Both the position numbers and the translations under genes were made by a program. 64,000 bases of DNA from positions 1-64,000 of the forward strand of contig CP038115.1 in the NCBI GenBank assembly GCA_004519485.1, given 5' to 3'. The notes beneath the pieces are model-generated. The model saw nothing but the letters and a program-made list of their open reading frames with translations, was not told the DNA's origin and searched no databases. Origin of the DNA: Nannochloropsis oceanica. Taxonomy: Eukaryota > Sar > Eustigmatophyceae > Eustigmatales > Monodopsidaceae. Of the stretch, positions 46,370 through 58,239 are shown in pieces (within the stretch, counting starts at the first letter, position 1; every line of letters begins with the position of its first letter).

Positions 46370-47588
46370 GGAGAAGGAAACGGGGATGGGTTACGGTCCA
46401 CTTGAAAAAGAAAAACCTTGACCCTATCCGGAAGCGGATGTGTGAGGGAGGGAGAGAGGGAGGGAGAGAAGGAAAGATGGAGGGAAGGAAGGAAAGAAGG
46501 AGGGAGGGGGAGGGTTGGGAACTCGGTCGTCGATTGCCATGTTCTCTCTGGAGCGAATCGCAAACTACGATCTGCGGGAAGAAGAGGGGTAGGGGGAGAG
46601 GGAGGGAGGGAGGGGTCGAAGGGGTAGGGTAAAGGGTTTTTGGGGCAGGGGCAATATACGGATGGAAGGAAGAGAAAAGAAGGGAGGGAGGGACTGTGGG
46701 AGGAAACTGGAGCATGTCTTGGGATTCTATGTGTAACCATATGGGTTCAGAGAGGGCGTAAGGAGGGAGGGAGGGAAAGAAGGGGGAAGGAAGGGAGGAA
46801 GAGCGTATTTATGAGTTGTTTTGGAGGGGGGGAGAGACAGTGTGTGACAGGGAGGGGTGTAGAGAAAGAGAGAGTGACGGGGGAGGGGAGAGAGAGTAGC
46901 GAGAATTGAAGACGCAGCAAAGACAGTCGTGGACTTCCAGTTTACATAGATATGAATGATATTATAGACTGACATCACGGGAAGGGAAGGAGGTAAGGAG
47001 AGAGGGAGGGAGGGAGGAAGGGAAAATGCGGGATACACATTAATCCCTTCCGTTGGCACTGAGCGGAACGGAAGCCTGACAAGCGCACCATAAGGTAGGG
47101 AGGGAAAAAAGCACCGACGACATACAGAGAGAATGCAGCAGCAGAGCTAAAACGACGAAGTGGAAGGGGTGCATAAGACGAGAGTTGGCACATACGAAAA
47201 TAAAACCAACGACAAAACAAGACCTGACACTGTCATCTTGAGTGCATTGATTCGATATGCAACAGTGCTTCGTTTCCCCCTCTCGAACTCTCTACCTCTC
47301 TCTAAGAGGAATACAAGGAGCTTGCCCCTCCCCCTTTCCCTCCTTCCCCCTCTCCCTTTTCCCTCCTCCCTCTCTCCCTCCTCCTCTCCCCGGTCGGCCT
47401 TTCCCGGGCGTCTTCACACTCCTCCTGCCCTCGCTCTCCCTCACCAGCGAGCGACATCATTCAAAAGCAACCCACAAAATCAAAACCGAAACCAAGCCAA
47501 AAACCAACAGCATTAGCAGGTCTGACACCCACACTCATTTTCTCTCTTTTTGACCGTTACTTTCCATTCTATTGCATCACTGACTTCT
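46370..47588. other. Convergent intergenic region
   Basis: This lies between the 3' ends of the basic protein (plus) and the metallo-beta-lactamase-like gene (minus). Purine-rich GGGAGG and AGGAAGG clusters are scattered but no exon pattern is seen. Confidence 0.5.
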
Positions 47589-49054
47589 TCACAGACGCAC
47601 ACACTCCCCCACCGGGGTCTCCACCACCTTCGCCGACGGCCAGCTCTCCGTCAAACAACGCCTAAACTCGGCCACAGTGCCCCGTTTCCTAATCAGTTTA
47701 TCCAAGGGTAAGCGTGAAGGGGATAAGTCGATGTCACCGTTGTTCATGGGCACCACCACCTTCGCTTTCAGAGCGCGGGCGAGCGCAGCGGCCTTGGCCT
47801 GAGGGAGGTTAGGAAGGAAGGAAGGAGACATTGAAGGTGAGAAGGGAAAAGAAAGGGAGGGAGGGAGGGAGGGAGGGAAGAGCCGGTTTTAAAGATGAGA
47901 AAAACGGCAGGAGCAGAGACAGAGGCACAAGGGCGAGGTGGGTGTAACAGATAACAGCACACAACTAAACCCACGCACCTGCCCATCGACGAGGGGGAAA
48001 GCCCCAAAGAGGATTTGTTGGACGACGGGTGTGATGACGATGTCGGCTTGAAGCCGAAGGGCCTGGACGAGGGAGGGAAGGAGGAAGGGGGGGGGAGGGA
48101 ACGGGTTGAAGGCACCAAAGATTTTCAAGAGTTACCATCGTAAGCTGTCAAAATTATCTCTTTCCCCTTCCTCCTATATTAAACTCTCTCTCCCTCTCTC
48201 TGTCTGCCTGTGTGTGTGTCTCTCTCTCTTTCTTTTCTTCTGTCAAATTACTTCAACCCGCCCCCTCCCTCCTCCCCTCCCTCCCTCCCTCCCTCCCTCA
48301 CCTCAAACTCCTCCACTGAATACCGGCAATGCGGTTCATAATACAACGAACGAAACGATTGCCCTCCCTCCTTCCCTCCCTCCTCCCCCCATCGAAGCAA
48401 GTATCCATTCTCAGGTGCCTGCCAGGGAGGGCCTAGCGTATCGCCCGTCGTCGCCGTCACCATAACCCGCCCTCCCTCCCTCCCCCCTTCCAAGACACAG
48501 CTCTGTCCAGGCGACAAGTACACGATCCGATCTTCTGAGAAGTATTGCGTGAGGACACCCGCAGCGGAGGGAGGGGCCACGACCTTAGCTGAGCGGGGGA
48601 GGAGAGTTGCAGCGGCCTGCATCGATTCAGGCTGACAGTGGTCGTCGAATCCTTGGGAAATTAGGAGGTGGTCGATGGATGGGCCCACTTGCTCTAGGAC
48701 GGCGGGACCATTGAGCACCTTCTTTTGACCACGAATGAGAGAGGGGACGCCGAATGTAAGGTCGTGCATAACAGGATCGACTAAGAGGTTCATTGTTGCT
48801 GTTGCTGCGGCTGCCGAAAGGGAGGAGGAGGAGGAGGAGAGAGGAAGGGGGAGTTGCCAGAGCCAGGAGTTCGACTCGAGGAAGGTGAGGCGGACGGTGG
48901 AGGTGGTGGAGGGGGAAGAGGAGGGGGAGGAGGAGGAGGGGGAGGGGGAGGGGGAGGGAGACAGGATCGAGGGGGAGAGAAGGCCGGTGGCGGAGGCGGA
49001 CAGGGAAGTGGACGAATGAGAGGACGGTGACGAAAAAGGGAGGAGGAAAGCATG
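47589..49054 (-). CDS. Metallo-beta-lactamase-fold protein, plant/algal plastid type
   Basis: A predicted metallo-hydrolase-fold protein like the plant At1g29700 group. Minus-strand exons 49054-48302, 48062-47979 and 47798-47589 give 349 codons in frame. A Ser/Pro-rich, transit-peptide-like start leads into TFLESNSWLWQLPL, then NLLVDPVMHDLTFGVPSLI, VGPSIDHLLISQGFDDHCQP, VVAPPSAAGVL and SLYYEPHCRYSVEEFE, in the family's order. The later exons give LRLQADIVITPVVQQILFG and KAKVVVPMNNGDIDLS. The metal-motif region reads SQGFDDH rather than HxHxDH, as in other members of this branch, so hydrolase activity is uncertain. Exon 49054 starts after CATAG and has no ATG; a first exon upstream (49.06-49.3 kb) must supply it but was not resolved. 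Confidence 0.8.
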
Positions 49055-50048
49055 CTATGCGTGTGGAAATATGAGGCGGGCGTAGGAGGATTAGGCATTA
49101 AGGGGGTTGAAGAACCGTGGGAGCGTGAGGGAATGAAATGAGGCCGCGGTCCAAAAGTCGTCGTGCACGCTTCCGGGCAGAGACACACACATAGCTTGCA
49201 CGGCTTGCGTGATTGCGCAGGGTGTAAATTTCGGGCGTGCGCGGAAACGCCGCTGCTGATCGATGTCATGCACTTAATAGCAGTTTGGCCATGGAACACG
49301 TCATAGCATGGTGGTATAAGAATGGGGGCGGGGTTCGACAGGCACGCACTATCTGGGATTTTTGGTGCCCACGTACCGAGTATGTGGAAGCCAGAAGAAG
49401 GATGCTGCCCAGAACCATAGGGGACGGGGCCATCATGTGGATTGGAGTGTATGCCTGTGGGTTGTGGAGCGGCGAGTGTTAGAACATTGGAGTGAGAAAC
49501 GTGACGATCGCGATGTCGCTCACCATGACGCGAGTGAAAAATAAAAGAGCGAGGCTCTCATAAGGGGAGGCTAAAAAAGCAAACGACGGGTTACTTTCCG
49601 ACCTAACAATAAGCTTGTTATGCAGACGACGACAAAAACACCACAGAGCGGTGCCTCAACATGTTTGAGGCGCGGGCTCAAATCCAAATCCATGCCGTCG
49701 TGCTGGAAACCCTCCCACCCCCAGCCCTCCTGTTATAAATTTTCGAGAATGTCTTCTTGGTGAGGGGGCTCAATATCCAAGCGTCGCCTCCTGTGGCAAG
49801 CAGTGGCGCACATCGTCACCTTACACGCACTACCTATGACATCACCTAGGAAAGACTGTTGTTGTTTCTTCTCCTGGCTGTGACTGATTTTCTCCAACTC
49901 ATCTGCCTAGCCTCCCCATCCGCTCACTACCTTTTTCCCTCCTCACTGTGGCGCTCACGATGTTCACTCCACCACGCTCTATTTGCACGAACCAACAGAT
50001 ATCCCGCTCGCCGTGTACTACAGCGACAAGCAGACGCAAGCTTTTACC
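49055..50048. other. Divergent intergenic region
   Basis: This should hold the unresolved first exon of the metallo-beta-lactamase-like gene and the promoter of the CS-domain gene. A segment around 49500-49740 has scattered inverted GC-rich words but no tRNA or other RNA fold that I can support. Confidence 0.4.
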
Positions 50049-51200
50049 ATGTCGTCTTTCGCTGACCCAGGAGATCTTGAACCAACAGATGTGACGGAGG
50101 AAGAGTTCCAACAGGTGGAGGAGGAAGAAGAGGATGGCGTGCCGCGCTCGGCATTGCATGAGAGTATCAAGAGGAAAGGCATCAACAGCTACTACTACGC
50201 GCACAGCAAGCAGAATCGTGAGTGGGAGGAAAGGAGGTGATAGGAGAAGCGCTTTGCAAAATGAAGTCCGATGCCCACCTTTCTTCCTCTCCTCCCTCCC
50301 CTTCCTCCCACTTGTCAGACGCCCCTGACTGGGATGGCCGTGAAGCGCCTCGATTAATGTCGAAGCAGGCGTTGGAAGTAGGAGTAGGGAGAGAGCCCGA
50401 GTCTATCCGCTCGTATGCCTGGAGTGACGAGAACGAGAAGATCAAGTAAGGAGGGGGGGAGGCAGGGAGGGAGGGAGGGAATAATTTATACATGATTCAA
50501 CATGTTGACAACTCTCGTATACCCTCCCTCCCTTCCTCTCTTCGTTCTATCAGAATCTACGTGACGATGGAGGGCGCCGACGCGCTAGGCGACGAGGCCA
50601 TTACTTTGGAGTGGAACGAGCTTTCCCTCATCCTTACTGTTCAATTTCCTGATAGCAAGGCAAGTCCTTGTCCTACACCCTCTCTCATTTCATTTATTTC
50701 ATTCCGTCATCCCTCTCTTCTTCTCCCATTCTTTTTCTGAGTGGATTGAATTACTTATTATTCTCACGGTGCGAGCGCCCGAGATCAAGGTCTATCCTTC
50801 CCTCGTCTTCCCGCCCTCCCTTCCTCCCTCTCTCCCTCCCTCCCTCCCTCCCTTCCTTCTTCCCTCCCTACCTCAAGAGCCAATTTATGTGATGAAGCGG
50901 CTCTACTACTTTAACAGAGGTGCTTAGTATGCTTTTTGTGTCGGAAATTCAAGATCAATCATAACCTTCAGGATAAGCGAAGAAAAACGTACCCACGCCC
51001 TCTTCCTCCCTCCCTCCCTCCCTCCCTCCCTCCCTCCCTCCCTTCCTCCCTCCTTTCAGACCCATCTTTTCCTAATCAAGCGGCTCTACGACGAGATCGA
51101 TGATGCTTCTTTCCGTGTCAAGAAAGATAAGATTATTCTGAACCTGAAGAAAAAGGAGGGCAAGACAGCGGCATGGTTCGATCTCAAGAAGGACTTCTGA
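50049..51200 (+). CDS. CS-domain protein (CacyBP/SGT1/NudC-like HSP90 cochaperone fold)
   Basis: Exons 50049-50217, 50319-50445, 50554-50659 and 51060-51200 give 180 residues in frame. The N-terminus (acidic, then GINSYYYAHSKQN) is followed by a CS/p23-like domain: SIRSYAWSDENEKIKIYVTM, ITLEWNELSLILTVQF, LFLIKRLYDEID, then KKDKIILNLKKK and AWFDLKKDF. The order SYxWSDExxxIKIYVT ... FRVKKDKIILNLKK matches the calcyclin-binding-protein type best. Such proteins bind HSP90 or ubiquitin-ligase parts. The third intron is GC-AG (AAG|GCAAGT at 50660). An upstream in-frame ATG at 49983 is possible, but 50049 gives the more typical acidic start. Confidence 0.8.
50876..50925 (+). pseudogene. Diverged copy of the start of exon 51060-51200
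   Basis: Within the GC-AG intron, after a CCCTCC tract and CAAGAG, the sequence AAGCGGCTCTAC and flanking words match the beginning of the real exon at 51060. The match is gapped and weak outside the 12-base core, so this is the least certain of the five exon-start copies. Confidence 0.45.
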
Positions 51201-52288
51201 GACCAGGGAGGGAGGGATAGAGGGAGGGATGGAGGAAGGGAGGAAGGGAGTGAGGGTTGTACCGTGGAAGAGGAAATTGGTGTGTGTCCTGTCGTTTTGA
51301 GAAGGAAGATGAGCCAGTGGTGTGATTTGAAGAAGAGAGATAAGAGGTAGGATGGCCGAGGGTGAGGGAATGAGAAGGAGATTTGGAGGGGAGGGTGGGA
51401 AAGGAGGTGAGGGCGGGAAGGAGGTAAAGGGAGGAAAAGGGAGGGGAGCACGAGCCTGCCTTTGCACCATCACGAAGTTCTGGCATAACCAAGATACCAA
51501 CTGGACCAAAAAACAAATCATACATTAACGAAAACTAATCTGTGGAGCTGTGAGTAGCTCGCTGTGTCTGCACTAAAACAAGGGCACAGTCAAGCAATTT
51601 AATTCGAGCAGTCCCCTCTCAATGTCCATAATTGAAAATATTTTTCTTGTTAAAATCCGTTTACCACTCCTACTGCTGCAGCCACCACTGCTGCTGCTTT
51701 TCCTCCTCGAAGACACCCTCCATTTTAGCGTTACTATGGTTACCAGATTCCCCCCTGTCACCGGAGACCAGCGCCCCTTTTCCTCCATCTTCATAAAGCG
51801 ACATGGCTTTAACAGCCATTTCCTCTCTCAGCATCTTCAAGGCGTTCCCTCTATTGTCCTCGTGGTGGTGATGGCTTCCTGCAAAAGAAATAATGGCGGC
51901 GGCATTTCTGTCCGACCCTACTTTCCCCGATTCCCTTTCGTCTATTCGTCTCCTTGCCCTTCAACCGCGCCTGGTCTCATTCCCACAAACCACCGCGCAC
52001 AGCACAGCTCAGACCCTGACACGACAGGGCTCAAGGCACAACAAGAGCACCTAGCACCAAAGCAGGTTCGCTGCCATCACCGCCGAGGGATATTAGACCG
52101 GCAAACGTGCTCTCATTTACCTGTGCATCAGTCGGTCTCGACTCCCAACCCCGTCCGAACTGGTCCCCTTGTACCGCTCACAGCATGGGCAGGAAGCCAT
52201 TGGCACCACCAGAGAGACGCATACACTTCAGTAGAACTAATCTTACCTCCCATACCGTTTCTTTTCCTTTTTTGGGGACTACAGTGCC
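51201..52288. other. Intergenic, promoter side of the purine permease
   Basis: No gene is recognised. GGACTACAG directly before the ATG at 52289 looks like a 3' splice site, so a 5' untranslated intron is likely. Confidence 0.5.
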
Positions 52289-55200
52289 ATGAATGGCGCC
52301 GCCGTCGCGGGCAACGGGCATGGACTATTCCATCAACAACAACAACAACAACAACAGCGGCACCACCACCACCACCACGCGGACTTTGACGACGACAGCA
52401 TCAGTATCACGAGCAGCAACCACTACATGAACACCAACCGACGCAGAAGAAAAAGTGCCAAGCAACATGTGCTTGATTACTTTTGCATTGAGGAACGAGG
52501 GTCAAGCATCGGACGCGAGATCCGTGCAGGCGTCGTGACGTTCCTCACCATGTCCTACATCCTGCTTGTCAACCCTCAGATCCTTTCACAAGTGGGCTAC
52601 AACCCCGATCAGGTAGGGAGGAAGGATGGAAGGAAGGAAGGGAGGGAGGGTGTAAGTTTTTTTCCCAGCCTGGCCTCGAAATCTGCCGCAAGTCCTCATT
52701 CCCCCTGCTTTTCACCTTCAATTATTCCTCCTCCTCCTCCTCCTCCTCCTCTTCCCCTCCACCAGGTCGTTGTCGCCACAGCCCTGTCTTCGGGCGTCGC
52801 TAGCATGATCGCAGGGGTCTGCGGGAACCTGCCTTTTGGGCTTGCCCCAGGAACGGGGCTGAGTGTCTACCTTGCGTACGGCCTGGTCATGGCGGGGGTG
52901 ATGAGCAAGGAGGAAGGAATGGCGGCCTGTTTGTTTTCAGGCGTCTTGATGGGTGAGGAGGGAGGGAGAGAGGGAGTGAGGAACGGAGGGAGGGCGGGAG
53001 GGGCCATGCAGCGTCGCCGCGCCCTCTAAGCTCACGTTCCCCCCCTTCCTCCCTCCCTCCTTCCCTCCTTCCTCCTTCCCTCCCTCCCTCCCTCCCTCCC
53101 TCCCTCCCAGGTGTCTTCACCCTCTTGGGGGTCGCCAATGCAGTACAGCGTCTGACCCCCCTCTCAATCAAGCTCGCTACCGTGGTAGGGATGGGGCTGC
53201 TCATCGCCTTAATCGGCATGGTCTCCATCCACCTCGTCGTACCGGACACGCAGACAGTCGTAGCCCTTGGTCCGTCCTCCCCCCCTCCTTCCCTCCCTCC
53301 CTCCCTCCCTCCCTCCTTACCTTGACTCGCATGCCACGCCCCCCCTTCTCTGTCTTCCCTCGATACCTCCTCCGGGTATAATTTATGAGGCTGAGAACAG
53401 GTGCTGCCTCAGTCTCACGCGTCTCCCTTTCTCCCCCGCTCACCCCTTGACCCTCCCTCCCTCACTCCCTCCCTCACTCCCTCCCTCCCCCTCTCTTCTC
53501 AAGGCGATCTCCACGACCCCAAAATATGGCTGAGCTTGGGAGGCCTGGCTTTGACCGGCAGCCTGCTCTTCCATCAAATACCTGGATCTATCCTCATCGG
53601 CATCATCGTCGTTACGGCCGTTGTCTGGGGCACGGAGGGAGGCGCACCCACCACACTCGTCACCCTTCCCTCCTTCGATCTCTCTATCGCCACCTCTCTT
53701 GATTTTACGAATGCTTTCTCCGTGTCCATGGTGTCGGCAGTGCTCGTAAGTCCCTCCCTCCCTCCCTCCCTCCCTCCCTCCCTCCCTCCCTCTGATTCCT
53801 CACTCGAGGGAGATGATGAAATTTACTCCATTCTTCCCCCCCTCTCTCCCCCCCTCCCTCCCTCCCTCCCTCAGGCCTTCATATTCGTGGGCATCTTTGA
53901 CATCAGCGGCGTCATGTTCGGCATGGGTCGCCTGGCCCGCCTAACCCAGCCCGACGAGACCATACCCGGAAGTGTATGGGCTTTCCTGGCCTCCTCCGTC
54001 GGCTCCATCGTCGGTGCACTGACAGGTGAGCTCTCCCTTCCTTCCTTATCCCGGCTCCCCCGACAAGATTATTCCTGACCTCCCTCCACCCCTCCTTCCA
54101 CCCCCCTTCCCCTCCTGCCCTTTCGAGGCTCCACCCCCGTCATCGTTCAGGTCGAGACAGCCGCCGGCATCAACGAGGGAGGAAGGACGGGCCTCACTGC
54201 CGTCACCATTGGCAGCCTTTTTTTCTGCTCGGTGTTTCTCGCGCCCTTATTTGGCACCGGTCAGGACCTCTCCCTCCCTCCCTCCCTCCCTCCCTCCCTC
54301 GCTCCCTCGAGGGGCGATGCTAATCCCCCTCCTTCCTTCCCTCCCTCCCTCCCTCCCTCCCTCCATCCCACCCTCTCTCAGTCCCCCAGACCGCCACGGC
54401 TCCCATCCTCATCCTGGTGGGAGCCATGATGATGGGCGAGAGCAAGAAGATCGATTGGAGCAACATGAAAGAGGCCGTTCCCGCCTACTTCACCACCGTC
54501 ATGATGCCCTTCAGCTACAGGTGAACGAGCCCTCCCTCCCTCCCCCCCCTCCCTCCCTAGTATATCACCAACGGCATCCTCTTCGGGAGTATCATGTCCT
54601 TCGCCTTCTATTTCACCACAGCACCATGTCACATTGGTCCCTCCCTCCCTACCCCTCTCCCTAGTATCACCAACGGCATCCTCTTCGGGATTATCATGTC
54701 CTTCGCCTTCTACTTCACCACTGGAGACACTCCCCTATCGCGGTTCTGCGGGAAAATCGGCGATTCACAGCAGCAGCAGCAACAGCAGAAGGAGGGCGGG
54801 AAGGAGGGCGCGAAGGAGGGCGGGAAGGAGGAAGGGTGGCAAGTTATTGGAGGAGGTTTCCCAAGCCCGGGAGGAGGGGGAGGATCAGGAGGAGGAGGAG
54901 GGGGAGGTCTCTTATCTCCTTATACACGACATATGGAGCGTCGGCCAAGCCTGATCTTGCCAAAGGTGTGTGCTGATGTCTCCCTCCCTCCATTCCTCTT
55001 TCTCTCTCCTCATTATGCGTCCGTTCCCATCCCTGCTTTCTCCATCCCTGCTTCGTCATCACATTTATCTCCTATTTGTTTACCCTGCACTCCCCACCAC
55101 CTCCCTCTCTCCCTCCCTCCCTCCCTTCCTCCCTGCAGGACGCCGTGGACGAGCTGGACCGGCAAGAGGAGGCGGAGCAAGCAGCCCTGATGGGAAGCTA

Positions 55201-55345
55201 CCCTCCTCTTGCCACCGTGGCGGATACCTTCCCTCCTCCTCCTGCTTCACGAGGAGGAGGAGGCGAGCGGGAAGGAGGGCGGGGGGGAGGAGGAGGGTCG
55301 TATGGAGGGATGGAGGGTTATGGGGCGGTGGCAACTTCGTTGTAG
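52289..55345 (+). CDS. AzgA-type adenine/guanine/hypoxanthine permease (NCS2)
   Basis: A plasma-membrane nucleobase importer of the xanthine/uracil permease superfamily, AzgA branch. Exons: 52289-52612, 52766-52952, 53111-53269, 53504-53745, 53875-54025, 54128-54259, 54382-54520, 54665-54965 and 55139-55345, giving 613 residues. Hallmarks are EIRAGVVTFLTMSYILLVNP, ATALSSGVASMIAGVCGNLP, FGLAPGTGLSVYLAY, GVFTLLGVANAVQRL, IFVGIFDISGVMFGMGRLA, then the AzgA signature ETAAGINEGGRTGLTAVTIG, and NGILFGIIMSFAFYFTTGD. Twelve or more hydrophobic helices fit the 14-helix UraA fold. The N-terminus has Gln and His runs and the C-terminus a Gly-rich tail ending EGYGAVATSL. One donor is atypical (GTCCGT at 53270). 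Confidence 0.93.
54561..54626 (+). pseudogene. Duplicated exon start, copy of permease exon 54665-54965
   Basis: After CCCTAG at 54555-54560 about 60 bases repeat the start of the real exon (ACCAACGGCATCCTCTTCGG, ATCATGTCCTTCGCCTTCTA). The copy has two extra bases at its start, so using its acceptor would shift the frame, and it lacks a donor. Confidence 0.88.
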
Positions 55346-55821
55346 CGAGAGGGAGGGAGGGAGGGAAGGGAGGGAGGGAGGGTGGGAAGTTACCCATATG
55401 TTCTAGATTGATCGATAGAAAAAAAGGAAGAAGGAAAATAAGAAGAAAGGCAACGACGACGACGACGAATAGGAGGAGTTGGAGCGTGAGCATGAGGAGT
55501 ACACTAGGGCACGACAAACACCACCATGCTTTACTTTAATCACTCACAAGGACACGACAAACACCATTGTGCTTTTTCTTTGAATACCTACATACACACC
55601 GTTTGTCTTTCCTTTTCCTTCTATTTGTGTAGGAGGTGATGGCTTATGACCTCCCTCCCTCCCTCCCTCCTCCCTCCCTCCCACCCCTCTTTTTTTAACT
55701 CTTCCCCCCTCCATGCAGGAGCCGAACTCGTTTTCCAAGCGATAGCATGCCGTCTCGCACCACCACCAGAGAGGGGCAGGACAGGAATGGTGGGAGGGAG
55801 GGAGGGAGGGAGGGTGTCGCT
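55346..55821. other. Convergent intergenic region with a short tandem repeat
   Basis: This lies between the 3' ends of the permease (plus) and VPS39 (minus). The words ACACGACAAACACCA and a following GTGCTTT / ATGCTTTA occur twice (about 55511 and 55553), a tandem 42-bp unit. No gene. Confidence 0.55.
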
Positions 55822-58176
55822 TTACCGCTCCTCTCCTGGCGTCGTGAAGACTTCTCCAGTGACCGGACAGCGGTGCAGATCGTTGCGGCCACAGGCCAGA
55901 TGGACAACTACGCCATTGGGGTAGCAGAGGATGGCCGTGTTGCCTAGGACGGGAGGAAGGGAAGGAGGGAGGGAGAGAGGGAGGGAGGGGGGAAGGAAGG
56001 AAGGAAGGAAGGAGGGAAGGGAGATTGAGCGGCGCAGATTGACCGTGCTTTTCATGGAAGACAGAAGAAAGGGAGGGAGGGAGGGAGGGAGGGAGGTAGA
56101 CAGCGAATTTGGTGATGGGTGACACACACAGAGGGCGAATAGGAGGCATGGATAGGGGGAAAGAGGAAGGGCTTGCTTACCAATGGGCCGTCGACAGGTG
56201 GGGACGCGGCAGGCGGTGTCTTCCGTGATGGTGACACGCCGAGACTGCTCGAGGATTAATTCTTGTTTGACCTTGAGCTCTTCAACGCGGAGGAGCTGAG
56301 AGAGGGTGGGAGGGAAAGAGGAACCAAGGAAGAGAGTGAGGGGTGAGGCAGATCTGCTGATGGCTTAGACGGAGGCATTCAAGGAGGGAGGGAGGGAGGG
56401 AGGGGTACCTGATGCACGATCTCCTTATGTCGGCGCTCGGTTGCACAGTGCCGGAGGACGCGGGTGAGGTAGGGAGAGAGGGAGCGAAGGGTGGTGGTAC
56501 GGGCTGGGAGGAGGGAGAGAGCTGCCACTGGGGATGGGGGGAGGGAAAGGTGACGATGAAAAGAGGAAGGGAGGGAGGGAGGGAGGGAGGGAGGGAGGGT
56601 GGGAGGGCAGGGCCTTACCTGCATCGATCTTGTCGAAGTTTCTCTCCAAACACGCAAGCCACCGTGGCGTGTTCGCCTCCTTCCCGCCCTCCCTCCCTCC
56701 CTCTTTCTTGTCCTCCTCCTCCTGCTGCAAATAAACCCGCACTAAGTCCAAGTACACCTCCCCCCTTCCTCCCCCGCTTCCTCCCTCCCTCCCTCCCTTC
56801 CTCCTGTACACTTCCTCGCAATATTCTTCCGCCAACGACGGATTGTTCAACTCCACAGCGTAGGTACGTAAAACATCACGGTGCTGCCCCAAACGGGCCA
56901 GGAGGAGGGCATGTTCGACGAGGAAGGCCCGGGGGAGGAAGGGCTGGAGGGCGGGAAGAAGGCGTTGGGGGTGGTAGAGCGAGGAGGGGGAGCGGAGAAA
57001 CTCACGGAGTTTGGCTTGGTAGAGGAGCCCGAGAGGGGTCAGGGGCTGGGGGAGGGAGGGAGGGAGGAGAGAGGGAGGGAGGGAGGGGAGGAGAGAAAGG
57101 GAAGACCGACACGTTACCGCTGGGGACGATAAATCAAAATCCCCTTTCCTCCCTTCCTCCCTCCCTCCCTCCCTCCCTTACCTCCTTCTTCTTCTCCCCT
57201 TCCTCCTCCCCTCCCTCCTCCTCGCCCTGCTCCGAGAGAAGGGCCGTGAGGAGGAGGAGGAAATATTCGTCATGCAGCGCAGGAGGGGCTTGCCCGGCGT
57301 CTGATGGGGAGGGAGGTAGGGAGGGAGGGAGGGAGGGAGGGAGGGAGGGAGGGAGGGAGGGAGGGAGGGTGAGGATTCATAAACACCGCACATGAGTGCG
57401 ATACCCTCCCTCCCTCCCTCCCTCCCCCTCGCCCTCACCAATCAAGTAGTCAAGGTACGCCATCGCCAGCGTCGCGCCCGTTACAAGTGGCAAGGCCACT
57501 GTGCTCCCTGCACTCTTGTAGAACAAACTTCCCCTCCCTCCCTCTCCTCCTCCCTCCCTCTCTCCCTTTCTCATCGCCGCCTTCCAATCCGCCTCCACTA
57601 CCCTCGGCTTGCTCTCCTTCAGGATCGCCAATACTTCCTGAGGACTGACCCCCTTCCCTCCCTCCCTCCCTCCCTCCCTCCCTCCCTTCTCTCCCTCTTT
57701 CCCTCCCTCCCCCCCCACCAACACCCCCAGCCCAAGCTTCGGATTCCCCTCGAGGAGAGGCCGGAGATGGGCCAGGACAAGGGAGGAGGGAGGGGGGGAG
57801 GAAGGGGGGGAGGGAGGGGCGGCGTGCCAGAGAGAGGAGAGGTAGTCTGCTGTCCAGGCATGGAATTGGGAGAGCGTCCAACCCCTCCCTCCCTCCCTCC
57901 CTCCCTCCCTCGCCACGCACCGGTCCTCGTGCAGGAGTGACAGGGCTTGGGCATGGAGGTCTGAGGGAGGGGGGGAGGGAGGGAGGTGGGGTGGAATTCA
58001 GTGGATAGAAGAAAGTGAAAGACGAAAGTGGAGGGAGGGAGGGAGGGAGGGAGAGAGGGAGGGAGGGAGGGAGAGCTTACCGTGCGAACGGTAGAGCCAT
58101 AGGAGGGCCTCGATGAAGGGCGCGCCTTGGGCTGCCAGTACGGGGGCACACGCATCCACATCCGCCCTACAGTGTG

Positions 58177-58239
<63 letters not shown>

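Noticed and set aside
49640-49740. Possible tRNA-like sequence around GGGCTCAAATCC
   Set aside because: The other arms and a 7-bp acceptor stem could not be found.
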